DNA from: Candidatus Nanoarchaeia archaeon | Lineage (GTDB): Archaea > Nanobdellota > Nanobdellia > Woesearchaeales > JAQUVJ01 | Assembly (NCBI GenBank): GCA_028693395.1 | Contig: JAQUVJ010000013.1 | Span: 1 to 35,615, forward strand | Direction: 5' to 3' | Length of the DNA stretch: 35,615 nucleotides | Shown here: positions 8,782 through 17,958 of the stretch, piece after piece | Numbering within the stretch: the first letter of the stretch is position 1 | Layout: the number at the start of each line of letters is the position of its first letter | Translations under genes and position numbers: made by a program | Notes under the pieces: model-generated | Database searches by the model: none | What the model saw: only the letters and a program-made list of their open reading frames with translations | Told to the model about the DNA's origin: nothing

Positions 8782-8883
8782 ATATAAAATAAATAAAAAT
8801 ATAAAATAAATAAAAATATAAAATAAATAAAAATATAAAATAAATAAAAATATAAAATAAATAAAAATATAAAATAAATAAAA
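8782..8883. repeat. Tandem repeat, 17 bp x 6
   Basis: Six perfect copies of ATATAAAATAAATAAAA in the spacer between divergent alaS and the Sua5-like gene. The minus ORFs at 8766 and 8773 are shadows of it. Each unit contains a TATA-like string, so it could affect transcription, but slippage alone would also explain it. Confidence 0.9.
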
Positions 8884-8972
8884 ATAATGGGATAAATTAG
8901 AAAAACAAATAAATTCTTCATTAAAGAATAAACCATAATCATTATAAAGAAAAAAAAATCCAACTAATAAAA

Positions 8973-9539
8973 ATGGATACTTATTACATAAAAGACTTTG
9001 AAACAAAATCTCAAGAAATAATTGATAGAATTAACAAAGGAGATGTTTTTGTTTACCCAACAGATACAATTTATGGAATAGGTTGTGATGCAACAAACCC
9101 ACAATCCGTAGAACGAATCAGAGAAATAAAACAAAGATTTCAAGGACCTTTTTCAGTAATAGCACCAAACAAAGAATGGATAAAAAACAATTGCAAAACC
9201 GACACAAAAATAAACTTCTGGATAAAAAAATTACCAGGTCCATACACCTTTATATTAAATCTAAAAAACGAAAACACAGTCACAAAAGGTGTAGAAAAAG
9301 ATATGAAATTAGGAATAAGAATCCTCAATCACAAAATAATGGAAATATTTGAAAAAACAAAAAAACCAATCATAACAACATCAGTAAACATTTCAACAAT
9401 GCCACCATTAAAAGATCCAAAAAAAATAAGTCAATTCATAGAAAAAAACATAGATTTCATAATTAACCAAGGATTAATAAACTCAGAACCATCAAACATC
9501 ATAGATTTAACCCAAGAAAAACCAAATATAATAAGGTAA
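8973..9539 (+). CDS. L-threonylcarbamoyladenylate synthase (TsaC/Sua5/YrdC family)
   Basis: Makes threonylcarbamoyl-AMP from threonine, bicarbonate and ATP, the first step of the t6A37 modification of ANN-decoding tRNAs; the product goes to the Kae1 complex. The 188-aa protein is one YrdC domain: 'VYPTDTIYGIGCDA' (32-45), 'REIKQR...PFSVIAP' (substrate-binding Lys/Arg), 'LPGPYTFIL', 'LGIRIL' and 'PIITTSVNIST' near 135-145. The extra C-terminal domain of Sua5 is absent, so it is of the short TsaC/YrdC length. A CATTATAAAG box about 27 bases before the ATG suggests a leaderless mRNA. Confidence 0.9.
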   Translation: MDTYYIKDFETKSQEIIDRINKGDVFVYPTDTIYGIGCDATNPQSVERIREIKQRFQGPFSVIAPNKEWIKNNCKTDTKINFWIKKLPGPYTFILNLKNENTVTKGVEKDMKLGIRILNHKIMEIFEKTKKPIITTSVNISTMPPLKDPKKISQFIEKNIDFIINQGLINSEPSNIIDLTQEKPNIIR

Positions 9540-10015
9540 AAATACAATAATATACAAATAACATTCTTTCTCTCTATTAAAATAATAATAATAATAATAA
9601 TAATAATTGAAAATATAATAATTGAAAAATGAAAAAAATAAAATAAAAAAAAGTAAGGATAAAAAGTAAAAAAAGTAAGAATAAAAAGTAAAAAAAATAA
9701 AAGTAAAAAGTAAAAAAAATAAAAGTAAAAATAGAAATAAAAAGTAAGAATAAAAAATCAAAAGACAATAGACAAATATTCTTAGTATTTATATAAAAAA
9801 AGATATTATTATATTATCTAAGATAAAAAAATAAATAGAAAAATATTAAAATACAAATACTATATGAAAAATACAAAATAAAAAATATAAAAAAATAATT
9901 ATAATAATAATTATAACAAATTATAAAACATGTAATAACAAATCAAAATAATAATAAATAAATCAAAATAATAATAATGATAACTAAAATAACAGATAAA
10001 ACACAAAAGATAAAA
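9540..10015. other. Low-complexity intergenic region with AAT microsatellite
   Basis: Holds an AAT run (about 9581-9607), a stretch of AAAAAGTAAAAAAAATAAAAGT-like units (about 9640-9760), and a TATTTATATAAAA string near 9786-9797 flanked by TCTTAG/CTAAGA. The minus ORFs here (F/Y/L only) are shadows. No convincing gene or RNA was seen. Confidence 0.5.
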
Positions 10016-10041
10016 ATGGAAGAAAAAAATGGAAGAAAAAA
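10016..10041 (+). repeat. 13-bp direct duplication ATGGAAGAAAAAA at the polB start
   Basis: ATGGAAGAAAAAA occurs twice back to back (10016-10028, 10029-10041). The two ATGs are in different frames, so the first opens a 12-codon ORF stopping at 10052-10054 inside polB. Confidence 0.8.
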
Positions 10042-12680
10042 AAATGATATTTAACGGAATCATTCACAAAATAAATCCAATAAATCACTCAAATAACACA
10101 TACATCGAATTATTATGTCAAGATACAAATGGAAAAAAAATAAAAATTGTAGACAAATCATATTCACCATATTTTAGAATTATACTAAATGACGATAATA
10201 ATAAAATTCTTAATAATAACAACGATAATGATATTAATAATAAATCTAAAACAGAATTAATAAATGAATCCAATATAGAATATGAAAGTGAAAATAAAAA
10301 AGAAAATACCAAAGAAGAAATAAATAAAGAAATAGAAAAAGACGAAACTAAAGAATCTGAAAAATTCATAGAAGAATTCATAGAAAAAATAAATACAAAA
10401 CTAGAAAACATACTATCTAAAGCACAAATAACAAAAATAGAAAAAGAAGAAAACAAAAAATACTTCTCGAAAAATGTAAAAACACTAAAAGTATATTACA
10501 ACGATTATACAAAAACAAAAGAAATCGTAGAAGAAATAGAAAAAGAATTGAAAAACTATAAAAATCTAAAAGAAATCGTAGAAGACGATCTTTACATTGG
10601 ATTAAAATATATGGTTGACAAACAATTACTATACAATCACGATATTGAATTAGAAATTAAAGATTACACAACAATCTCACAAACAATCTTTGCAAAAAAT
10701 CTAAAAAAAAACAATATGAAAGACTTAAACACAAACTTTTACAATAAAATTTGTGCATTTGACATAGAAACAGAAATGACAACAAAAGAAATTAATATAG
10801 AAAAAAATGAAATTGTAAGCATATCATTTTACAATGAAAATTTCAACAAAGTTCTAATAAACAATAAAAAAACTAATAAAAACATAGAAGAAATCTCAAA
10901 AAAAAACGAAAAATTAGAAATCTTCGAAAATGAAAAAAATATGCTTCTTAGATTCTGGGAAATAATTAATGAATATTTCATTTTAATTGGATACAATTCT
11001 TTTAATTTCGATATAAAATACATTGTTGAAAGATCATTAATAAATGAAATCAACTTAGAAAACTTAGCAATAAGATATAAAAAATATGAAAATTCCTATA
11101 AAATAGAAAATATACTTCATCTTGATATGTATCAATATTTCAGATACTTCTTATCAAGAGGTGGAGGATTAAAACTAGATTCTTATTCATTAAATAATGT
11201 TTCAAAAAAATTTCTAAACAAATCAAAAATAGAAATTCAAACAAACTTTATATTAGAAAAAATGAATAAAGAAGAAATTGAAAAACTAATTCAATACAAT
11301 CTACATGATAGTCTTTTAACATACGAATTGTTCAAAAAATTCGAATTATCAATTTTTGATTTACTTAATTTAGTAGCACTAAATCTAGAAGATATCACAA
11401 AATCAAGTTCTTCACAAATAATTGAAGCATTTTTAATTTACAATGGAAATCAAGACAATTATTTAGTTCCAAGAAAACCAACAAATGAAGTTAGAAGTTT
11501 TAGAAGCACAAAATACACAATAGGAGCATTCGTTTTCCAACCAGAAAAAGGATTATTCAAGGACGTTTATGTATACGATTTTAGAAGTCTTTATCCAAGC
11601 ATAATAAGTGCATATAACATCTGTCCAACAACAATTTTAAAATCAATAAAAGGAATAGATGAAAAAGATTACAACAAAGTTACCATGGAAAAAGAATTAG
11701 AACTACAAATAGGAAAAATTTATTTTTTAAACAAAGAAAAAGGATTAATACCAAAAAACATAGAAAAAATTCTTACAGAAAGATTTGAAATTAAAGATCA
11801 AATGAAAAAAGCAAATGGATTAGAAAAAGAAATCTTAAAAGCAAGATCAACATCATTAAAAATAATTGCAAACTCAATATATGGATATCTAGGTTTTGCA
11901 CTTTCAAGATGGTATTCTCACGATGCATCACAAGCAATTACAGCCTACGCAAGAAATCTAATAAAACAAGTCATAGAAGACATTTCAAATTTTGGATGTA
12001 AAATCATTTATTCAGATACCGACTCAGTTTTCTTTCAAAAAAATAATAAATCAGAAAAAGAAATAGATGAATTCATTTTAAACTTAAATAAAAATTTTAA
12101 AAATCCAATATTTTTAGAAAAAGATGGTTTTTTTGATAACTCCCTTTTTGTTGGAGTAAAAAAAAGATATGCAATGTATTCAAAATCAAAAGATGAATTC
12201 AAGATAACAGGATTTGAAACAATAAGAAGTGATTCAACACAAATTGTAAGAGAAACACAAAAAGAAATAATAAATCTATTACTAAAAGAAAACAACATAG
12301 AATCAGCAAAAGAATATTTCAAAAAAGTTGTTGAAGATTTAAGACAAAAAAAGATAGAAAAAGAAAAATTAATCATAACCTATAAATTATCAAAAAATGT
12401 TTCAGATTATGTACAAAATGCCCCACACGTAGTACTTGCTAAAAGTATGATAGAAAAAGGAATGAATGTAAAAAAAGGATTATTATTAAAATACATAATA
12501 GAACAAGGAGATTCAAACATTGCAAATAGAGCAAAACTATTAGAAGATAGTGAAAATTATGATTCTGAATATTACATTAATAAACATTTAGTTCCAAGTT
12601 GTGAAGATTTTTTCTCAATTTTTAACATTGACATAAGCAAATTAATTTCAAAGCAAAATGATCTAAGTAGTTTTTGGTGA
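10029..12680 (+). CDS. polB: Family B DNA polymerase
   Basis: Replicative or repair DNA polymerase, 883 aa. The 3'-5' exonuclease motifs are 'CAFDIETEM' (Exo I, about 242-250), 'LIGYNSFNFDI' (Exo II) and 'YNLHDSLLTYEL' (Exo III). The polymerase motifs are 'YDFRSLYPSIISAYN' (A), 'KIIANSIYGYLG' (B), 'YSDTDSVF' (C) and 'VKKRYAM' (KKRY). The last residues 'QNDLSSFW' form a PIP box, predicting binding to the PCNA clamp. An Asn/Glu/Lys-rich low-complexity insertion at about 53-115 interrupts the N-terminal domain. Start: the ATG at 10029 lies in the second copy of a 13-base duplication; the first copy's ATG (10016) is out of frame and ends after 12 codons. An in-frame ATG at 10044 is also possible. 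Confidence 0.95.
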   Translation: MEEKKMIFNGIIHKINPINHSNNTYIELLCQDTNGKKIKIVDKSYSPYFRIILNDDNNKILNNNNDNDINNKSKTELINESNIEYESENKKENTKEEINKEIEKDETKESEKFIEEFIEKINTKLENILSKAQITKIEKEENKKYFSKNVKTLKVYYNDYTKTKEIVEEIEKELKNYKNLKEIVEDDLYIGLKYMVDKQLLYNHDIELEIKDYTTISQTIFAKNLKKNNMKDLNTNFYNKICAFDIETEMTTKEINIEKNEIVSISFYNENFNKVLINNKKTNKNIEEISKKNEKLEIFENEKNMLLRFWEIINEYFILIGYNSFNFDIKYIVERSLINEINLENLAIRYKKYENSYKIENILHLDMYQYFRYFLSRGGGLKLDSYSLNNVSKKFLNKSKIEIQTNFILEKMNKEEIEKLIQYNLHDSLLTYELFKKFELSIFDLLNLVALNLEDITKSSSSQIIEAFLIYNGNQDNYLVPRKPTNEVRSFRSTKYTIGAFVFQPEKGLFKDVYVYDFRSLYPSIISAYNICPTTILKSIKGIDEKDYNKVTMEKELELQIGKIYFLNKEKGLIPKNIEKILTERFEIKDQMKKANGLEKEILKARSTSLKIIANSIYGYLGFALSRWYSHDASQAITAYARNLIKQVIEDISNFGCKIIYSDTDSVFFQKNNKSEKEIDEFILNLNKNFKNPIFLEKDGFFDNSLFVGVKKRYAMYSKSKDEFKITGFETIRSDSTQIVRETQKEIINLLLKENNIESAKEYFKKVVEDLRQKKIEKEKLIITYKLSKNVSDYVQNAPHVVLAKSMIEKGMNVKKGLLLKYIIEQGDSNIANRAKLLEDSENYDSEYYINKHLVPSCEDFFSIFNIDISKLISKQNDLSSFW

Positions 12681-12733
12681 TATTGTATAATAATAAATTA
12701 AAAGAATAAAAATTAAAAAAAATAAAGAAAAAA

Positions 12734-15349
12734 TTAAGAAATGATGATTGCTGGTTTTCCAGGCATTGATTGTTTTGCCTTTTGTTCTTTTGAATCATCA
12801 GATTTTATTATTTCCACTTTACAATCGAATTCTTTTTCTATATTTTCCTTAATTTCTTCTATTAATTCGAATTCTTTTTCAAATGAAATATATTCTGGTA
12901 GAGATCCTGTTTTTATTATCTTTGGTAATATTTTCATAACCTCTTGTCCATGAACTTTTAAATCAGATTGCATAATTTTTGGAATTATTTCATTTGGATT
13001 TTTATGTATTAAAAGTAATTCTTTTATTTTGTCATATAAATCATATTTCCATTTTTGTGCTACAAATAACTCTATTTTATTTATTTTTTCTATTTTTACT
13101 AATTTTTGAACTTGTAATATATCTAATCTTGTATTTTCTATGTATTTGTCGGCAAAATCAAAATCTGGATTTATTTTAGATTCATCTAATATAGGCCATG
13201 ATTCCTTTGAAATATATGTTTTATTTCCTAAATTATTCCACATTTCTTCTGCTATGTGTGGACAAAATAATGAAAACATTTTTAAAAATATTTCTAAGTT
13301 TTCTTTACTTTCTTTTGTTTCAAATGATTCAAAAAGTTCTCTTAATTTTATAATTGCTATGTTGTATTTCATTTGTTCTATTAATTCATCAACTTGTTTT
13401 AGTGTTGTATGAATTCTACTATCAGTTCTTTCATTTGATTTTCCTATTTCTACAGATTCAAAATATGATTTTACTTTGTTAACAAATCTTGCAGTACTAT
13501 CAAGTCCTTTATCGTCCCAATTAAAATTAGATTCTGGTCCTGCAACTGAAACTACATATAATCTTAAAACATCTGCTCCAAATTTATCAATAATTTCTGT
13601 TACGTCAACTGTATTTCCTAAAGATTTTGACATTTTATTTCCGTCATTTCCATGAACCATTCCTTGATTAAAAAGTTTTAATGCTGGTTCATCAAAATTT
13701 ACTAATCCTAAATCTCTTAGAAATTTTGTATAAAATCTAAAATAAATTAAATGCATGCAAGCGTGTTCTTTTCCTCCAATATACAAATCTATTGGATTCC
13801 AGTAATTTGCTAATTCTTTGTTAAATATTTCTTTATCATTTTGTGGATCAGCATATCTTAGATTATACCATGAAGAATTTACAAAAGTATCCATTGTATC
13901 TGTTACTCTTTTAGCTGGTGCTCCACATTTTGGGCATATTGTATTTACAAAAGATTTACTTGTTTCAAGTGGATTACCTTTTCCAAATTCAACATCAGTT
14001 GGTAGTCTTAATGGTAAATCCTTTTCTTCTAAACAAACATCTCCACATTTTGGACATGTAATTACAGGAATTGGAGTTCCCCAATATCTTTGTCTTGAAA
14101 TTAACCAATCTCTAAGTCTATAATTAACTGTATCTTTACCTTTTCCTAATTCTTTTAATTTATTAGTAATTATTTTTATTGCTTTTCTATTTTCAAGTCC
14201 GTCAAATTCATTAGAATTTATTAAAATTCCATCTTCAATAAATGCATCTTCTAAATCTTCAACCTTTAAAATCTTATTTTTAGGGGTAATAACTACTTTC
14301 ATTGGTATATTATATTTTTTTGCAAATTCAAAATCTCTTTTATCATGTGTTGGAACTCCCATAACAACTCCACTTCCATAATCTGCTAAAACAAAATTTC
14401 CTGCATAAACTGGCACTTTTTCATTAGTTAATGGATGTATTGCATAAGATCCTGTAAAAATTCCTTCTTTTTCTAATTTATCGATGTCTTCAGAACTAAC
14501 TGAATTTTGTTTTTTTACAAATTTTTTAACATTTTCAAGATTTTCTTTTGTTGTTAATTCTAAAAGTCTTGAATGTTGAGCAGAAATTACTAAAAAAGTA
14601 ACTCCCATTAATGTATCTGGTCTTGTTGTGAAAACTTCCCAATCTTCATTATTAATATTGAATTTTACAAGTGTACCTGTACTTTTTCCTATCCAATTAT
14701 TTTGTAATTTTGTAATAAAAGAAGGCCATCCTTCAAGTTTTGAAAAATCACTTAATTCTTCAGCATATTGTGTTGTTTTAAAATACCATTGTTCTAAATG
14801 TTTTATTTCTACATCAGTATCTTCATGTCTCCAACATTTTCCATTATGAACTTGTTCGTTTGCAAGTACAGTATTACATTTTGGACACCAATTTACAGCT
14901 GATTTTTTTTTATAAGCAAGACCTTTTTTAAACATTTGAATAAATATCCATTGATCCCATTTAAAGAATTTTTCATCAGATGTACTAAGTACTCTTGACC
15001 AATCATAAGTTATTCCTAATCTTTTTTGTTGTCTAATAAAATTAGCAATAGAATTTGTAGTATAATCTTTTGGATTGACATTTGCTTTAATTGCAGCATT
15101 TTCCGCAGGAAGTCCAAATGAATCATATCCCATAGGATGTAATACATTAAAACCTTTTAATTTTTTATATCTAGCATAAACATCTCCAATAGTGTAATTG
15201 AATGCATGTCCTACGTGTAAACCAGCAGAACTTGGATATGGAAACATTTCGAGAACATAGTATTTTGGTTTGTCATTTTTTTCTACTTTAAAGACTTCAT
15301 CTTTTTCCCATTTTTCTTGCCATTTTGTTTCTATTTCTTTTGTTTCCAT
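12734..15349 (-). CDS. leuS: Leucyl-tRNA synthetase, bacterial-type
   Basis: Charges tRNA-Leu; class I synthetase, 871 aa. Seen are 'FPYPSSAGLHVGHAFNY' with the HIGH-type HVGH (45-48), zinc-like 'WCPKCNTVLANEQV' (about 154), a CP1 editing domain with 'TTRPDTLMGVTFLV', a second CPKC pair, and 'GNKMSKSLGN' (KMSKS, about 573). Domain order and wording are those of bacterial LeuRS, not the archaeal/eukaryotic type with its C-terminal arrangement, so an origin by transfer is inferred. AAGGT seven bases before the ATG and a TATA-like AAATATATAAAG (about 15408-15419) support the start. It converges on polB across a spacer of 53 bases. Confidence 0.94.
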   Translation of the reverse strand: METKEIETKWQEKWEKDEVFKVEKNDKPKYYVLEMFPYPSSAGLHVGHAFNYTIGDVYARYKKLKGFNVLHPMGYDSFGLPAENAAIKANVNPKDYTTNSIANFIRQQKRLGITYDWSRVLSTSDEKFFKWDQWIFIQMFKKGLAYKKKSAVNWCPKCNTVLANEQVHNGKCWRHEDTDVEIKHLEQWYFKTTQYAEELSDFSKLEGWPSFITKLQNNWIGKSTGTLVKFNINNEDWEVFTTRPDTLMGVTFLVISAQHSRLLELTTKENLENVKKFVKKQNSVSSEDIDKLEKEGIFTGSYAIHPLTNEKVPVYAGNFVLADYGSGVVMGVPTHDKRDFEFAKKYNIPMKVVITPKNKILKVEDLEDAFIEDGILINSNEFDGLENRKAIKIITNKLKELGKGKDTVNYRLRDWLISRQRYWGTPIPVITCPKCGDVCLEEKDLPLRLPTDVEFGKGNPLETSKSFVNTICPKCGAPAKRVTDTMDTFVNSSWYNLRYADPQNDKEIFNKELANYWNPIDLYIGGKEHACMHLIYFRFYTKFLRDLGLVNFDEPALKLFNQGMVHGNDGNKMSKSLGNTVDVTEIIDKFGADVLRLYVVSVAGPESNFNWDDKGLDSTARFVNKVKSYFESVEIGKSNERTDSRIHTTLKQVDELIEQMKYNIAIIKLRELFESFETKESKENLEIFLKMFSLFCPHIAEEMWNNLGNKTYISKESWPILDESKINPDFDFADKYIENTRLDILQVQKLVKIEKINKIELFVAQKWKYDLYDKIKELLLIHKNPNEIIPKIMQSDLKVHGQEVMKILPKIIKTGSLPEYISFEKEFELIEEIKENIEKEFDCKVEIIKSDDSKEQKAKQSMPGKPAIIIS

Positions 15350-15440
15350 TTTATTTACCTTGTTTTTTATGTTTATTATTATTTTTATTGTTTTTATTTA
15401 TTATCTTTATATATTTTTTTGTTTTTTTATATATTATTGT

Positions 15441-15489
15441 TTTTCATGTTTTCCATGTTTTCCATGTTTTTCATGTTTTTCATATTTTT
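15441..15489. repeat. Short tandem repeat, 9 bp x about 5 (CATGTTTTC type)
   Basis: CATG(T)4(C/T) recurs with exact 9-base period at 15445, 15454, 15463, 15472 and as CATA at 15481. It sits upstream of the leuS TATA box and after the rpp21 stop, so it may be slippage or a multi-site binding region. Confidence 0.75.
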
Positions 15490-15517
15490 CTTCTTTTTTT
15501 TACTTTATTTTTTACTC

Positions 15518-15838
15518 TTATTTTTTTAAGGAATCTTTTTCTTTAAAATTGTTTAGATGTGGTTTAGTTCTATAATTAAATCTTGTTATCTTATTACAAT
15601 TTAAGCAAGTGTAAGTGACTTTATGATTATTAATTCTTATTCTTACATTTTCAGGTTTAAAAAATGTATTACAATATTTACAATATTCATTCTTTTTTTT
15701 TTGCAATTTTATATTATGTTTCATTGCCATCTTTTTTGCCAAAATAATATTTTCTTTTTCAACTTCAGGATATTTTCTGGCAATTGAAAAAATATTATCA
15801 ATTATTTCCATAACTTTTCTTTTTGAAATTTTTATCAT
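15518..15838 (-). CDS. rnp4: RNase P protein component 4 (Rpp21/Rpr2)
   Basis: Protein subunit of archaeal RNase P, which trims the 5' leader of pre-tRNAs. The 106-aa protein has the helical N-terminus 'ARKYPEVEKENIILAKKMAMKHNIKL' and a zinc ribbon 'YCKYCNTFFKP...YTCLNCNK', two CxxC pairs, followed by a basic 'RFNYRTKPH'. This is the usual Rpr2/Rpp21 layout; the length is normal. In archaea it pairs with Rpp29. A TTAATAAAAG/TTTAAATTA block about 25 bases upstream of the ATG suggests a leaderless mRNA. It is upstream of leuS on the same strand, but leuS appears to have its own promoter. Confidence 0.85.
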   Translation of the reverse strand: MIKISKRKVMEIIDNIFSIARKYPEVEKENIILAKKMAMKHNIKLQKKKNEYCKYCNTFFKPENVRIRINNHKVTYTCLNCNKITRFNYRTKPHLNNFKEKDSLKK

Positions 15839-16021
15839 AGATTATAGAAAAATCTTTTATTAATTTAAATTTAATGTTATTTTATTATTATTTTAATCTA
15901 GTCATGCTGTTTTATATTATTTATAATAACAATAAAAAAATAAAAAATTAAAAATAAGAGATGAAAAATAAAATTGATATCAAACAATAAATCTTTTATA
16001 TTAGAAAGTTAATCAATCCCC

Positions 16022-16696
16022 ATGGTTATTAAAGAAAACGATTTAAAATTATCGGATTTTATAAAAATAAATTCTAAAAAAGTTGCTATTTTTGACATAG
16101 ATGATACTTTATTAAAAACATCAGAATCTCTTCATGAATATATTCAAGATTTATTTGGAATACAAATGCCAATAAGCTCTTGTTGGGACTATAGTGATAT
16201 AATTGATTATTTGAAAAAAAGTATATCAGTTGAAGATGAAATGTATAAAGAAATTCAAAGACTTGGAACTGATGAATGGTTTACAAGTTTTTTTTATTCT
16301 GAACATGGTCAAAATATTCCTTTGGAATCTGAAAACATTTATAGAATTTTAAATTATCTAAAAAATAATGAATATAATATTGTTTTTTTAACAAGTCGTC
16401 CAATGGATAAAGAAATTGCAACACTTAATAATCTTGCAAAACATGATTTACAAGATTATAGCGTAATTCATTGGTATGGAAGTAAGATCAATTTTTTAGA
16501 TAATAATTATGAATATGTAATTTTTGAAGATGCACCACATCATATAAAAGATTACTTAACAAATGATAAAGTAAAAAAAATTTTTTACATTCCGAAATCA
16601 TTTAATTTAGAATTAAGAGATTTAAAAGATGATAAATTAATTGAAAATATAAATTATGAAAACATAATAGATTATTTAGAAAATATTGATATTTAA
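16022..16696 (+). CDS. HAD-superfamily phosphatase, possibly 5'-nucleotidase-like
   Basis: A 224-aa HAD hydrolase. Motif I is 'VAIFDIDDTLLKTSE' with the nucleophile and acid Asp; motif II is 'IVFLTSRPMDKE'; the C-terminal acidic motif is 'YVIFEDAPHHIKDYL'. A helical cap lies between motifs I and II. The substrate cannot be read from sequence: the small cap and 'FEDAPHHI' are compatible with NT5C-like nucleotidases, but other phosphatases fit. A TTTTATATTA box about 26 bases before the ATG suggests a leaderless mRNA. Confidence 0.75.
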   Translation: MVIKENDLKLSDFIKINSKKVAIFDIDDTLLKTSESLHEYIQDLFGIQMPISSCWDYSDIIDYLKKSISVEDEMYKEIQRLGTDEWFTSFFYSEHGQNIPLESENIYRILNYLKNNEYNIVFLTSRPMDKEIATLNNLAKHDLQDYSVIHWYGSKINFLDNNYEYVIFEDAPHHIKDYLTNDKVKKIFYIPKSFNLELRDLKDDKLIENINYENIIDYLENIDI

Positions 16697-16804
16697 ATAA
16701 AAATAATGTTAAAATATAAATAAAATATAAATAAAAGTATAACAAAAAATAGTGAAAAATTAAATAAAGAATATAAAATATAATAAAAAGAATTAAAAAA
16801 AAAG

Positions 16805-17746
16805 ATGATTTTCATGGAAAAAAGAAAAGAAATGAAAGAAAATTTAGTTGATAAAAAAAATACAACTAAAAAAGATGTAAAGCAATCAAAAAAAAATGAA
16901 ACATCAAAAACATTAAAATCAAAAACATCAGAAACAGAATCGAAAAAAAAATCGACAAATACAACTAAAAAATCTACTTTTAAATATGATAAAAATGATG
17001 TTTATATTGTTGTTCCAGCATATAATCAAGAAAAAACTATTGTTCCAGTTATTAATTCATTAAGAAAAGAAGATTACAATAACATAATTGTTATAGATGA
17101 TGGATCTAGTGATAATACATATAAACTTGCACTAAAAGAAAAAGTTTTCACATTAATTCATAAATTAAATTTAGGACAAGGTGCTGCTTTACAAACTGGT
17201 TTTGAATTTGCATTGAAACAAAAAGCAAAAGTAATTGTTACATTTGATTCAGATGGACAACATAGAGCAAAAGATATCGATAAAATCGTCAAACCTATTT
17301 TTGAAGGATTTGATGTTAGTTTAGGAACAAGATTTAATCAAAATTCACAAGCAATAAATATGCCATTTAGTAGAAAAGTTATATTAAAAGGTGGTCTTTT
17401 GTTTACTAAAATTGTTTCAAGAATTGATGTAACAGATACTCATAATGGTTTTAGAGCATTTTCTTATGATGCATTAAAAAAAATAAAAATAACTTTTAAT
17501 AGAATGGAACATGCATCAGAGATATTAGATTTAATTACTAAATATAAATTAAAATATAAAGAAGTTCCTGTAATAATTGAATATTCAGAGGAATCATTAA
17601 AAGCAGGTCAGTCATCATTGAATGCTATAAATATTGCTTCTAAAATCATTTATAGAAAGCTTTTTGGTTTTACAAAAAATGAAAAAGAGTTATTAAAACA
17701 TACAAAATTAATAAGGAAAGATTCCATAGAAAATGCTAAGAGATAA
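16805..17746 (+). CDS. GT2 family glycosyltransferase (polyprenyl-phosphate sugar transferase type)
   Basis: A 313-aa GT-A glycosyltransferase. After a Lys/Thr/Ser-rich low-complexity N-terminus (about 1-58) comes 'VYIVVPAYNQEKTI', 'IIVIDDGSSDNTY', 'LNLGQGAALQTGFEFAL', then 'VTFDSDGQH' with the metal-binding DxD, and 'DTHNGFRAF'. This pattern is that of dolichyl/undecaprenyl-phosphate glucose or mannose transferases that load sugars on lipid carriers for surface glycosylation. No TM segment is evident, so it is probably a peripheral membrane enzyme. The donor sugar is unknown. An ATG at 16814 is an alternative start; TATA-like AATATAAAATATAATAAA lies 20-35 bases upstream. Confidence 0.85.
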   Translation: MIFMEKRKEMKENLVDKKNTTKKDVKQSKKNETSKTLKSKTSETESKKKSTNTTKKSTFKYDKNDVYIVVPAYNQEKTIVPVINSLRKEDYNNIIVIDDGSSDNTYKLALKEKVFTLIHKLNLGQGAALQTGFEFALKQKAKVIVTFDSDGQHRAKDIDKIVKPIFEGFDVSLGTRFNQNSQAINMPFSRKVILKGGLLFTKIVSRIDVTDTHNGFRAFSYDALKKIKITFNRMEHASEILDLITKYKLKYKEVPVIIEYSEESLKAGQSSLNAINIASKIIYRKLFGFTKNEKELLKHTKLIRKDSIENAKR

Positions 17747-17958
17747 ATTATTTTAGTTTATTGTTTTTTATGATTATTTTTTTGATTTTATTAATTTTTA
17801 ATTTTTATTTTGTTTTTATTTATTTATATTTTAATTTTTTTGTTTTATTTTTTTATTATCATAATATTTATTATTTTAAATCAATTTCTAAAATCTTATT
17901 TTTGAATTTCATCTTAAATCTTCTTTTTAACTCCATCTTAATATTTTATCTTTGAATT
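17747..17958. other. T-rich spacer between convergent genes
   Basis: Long T-rich tracts follow the GT2 stop on the plus strand and probably serve as a U-rich terminator. The 64-aa ORF at 17761 (F, L, I, Y only) is a composition artefact. Confidence 0.5.

Noticed and set aside
8766-9006. Minus ORFs of 65 and 77 aa
   Set aside because: They translate the 17-bp tandem repeat and the antisense start of the TsaC-like gene; repeated FYLFYIFIYF pattern only.
9780-9833. Promoter or terminator hairpin TCTTAG...CTAAGA in the tsaC-polB spacer
   Set aside because: Only six pairs over a loop of more than 40 bases; no transcript or gene would follow.
15270-15575. Plus ORFs rich in F/C/S (70-101 aa)
   Set aside because: Antisense to the leuS start and the CATG repeat region; periodic FSMFSMF pattern reflects the repeat.
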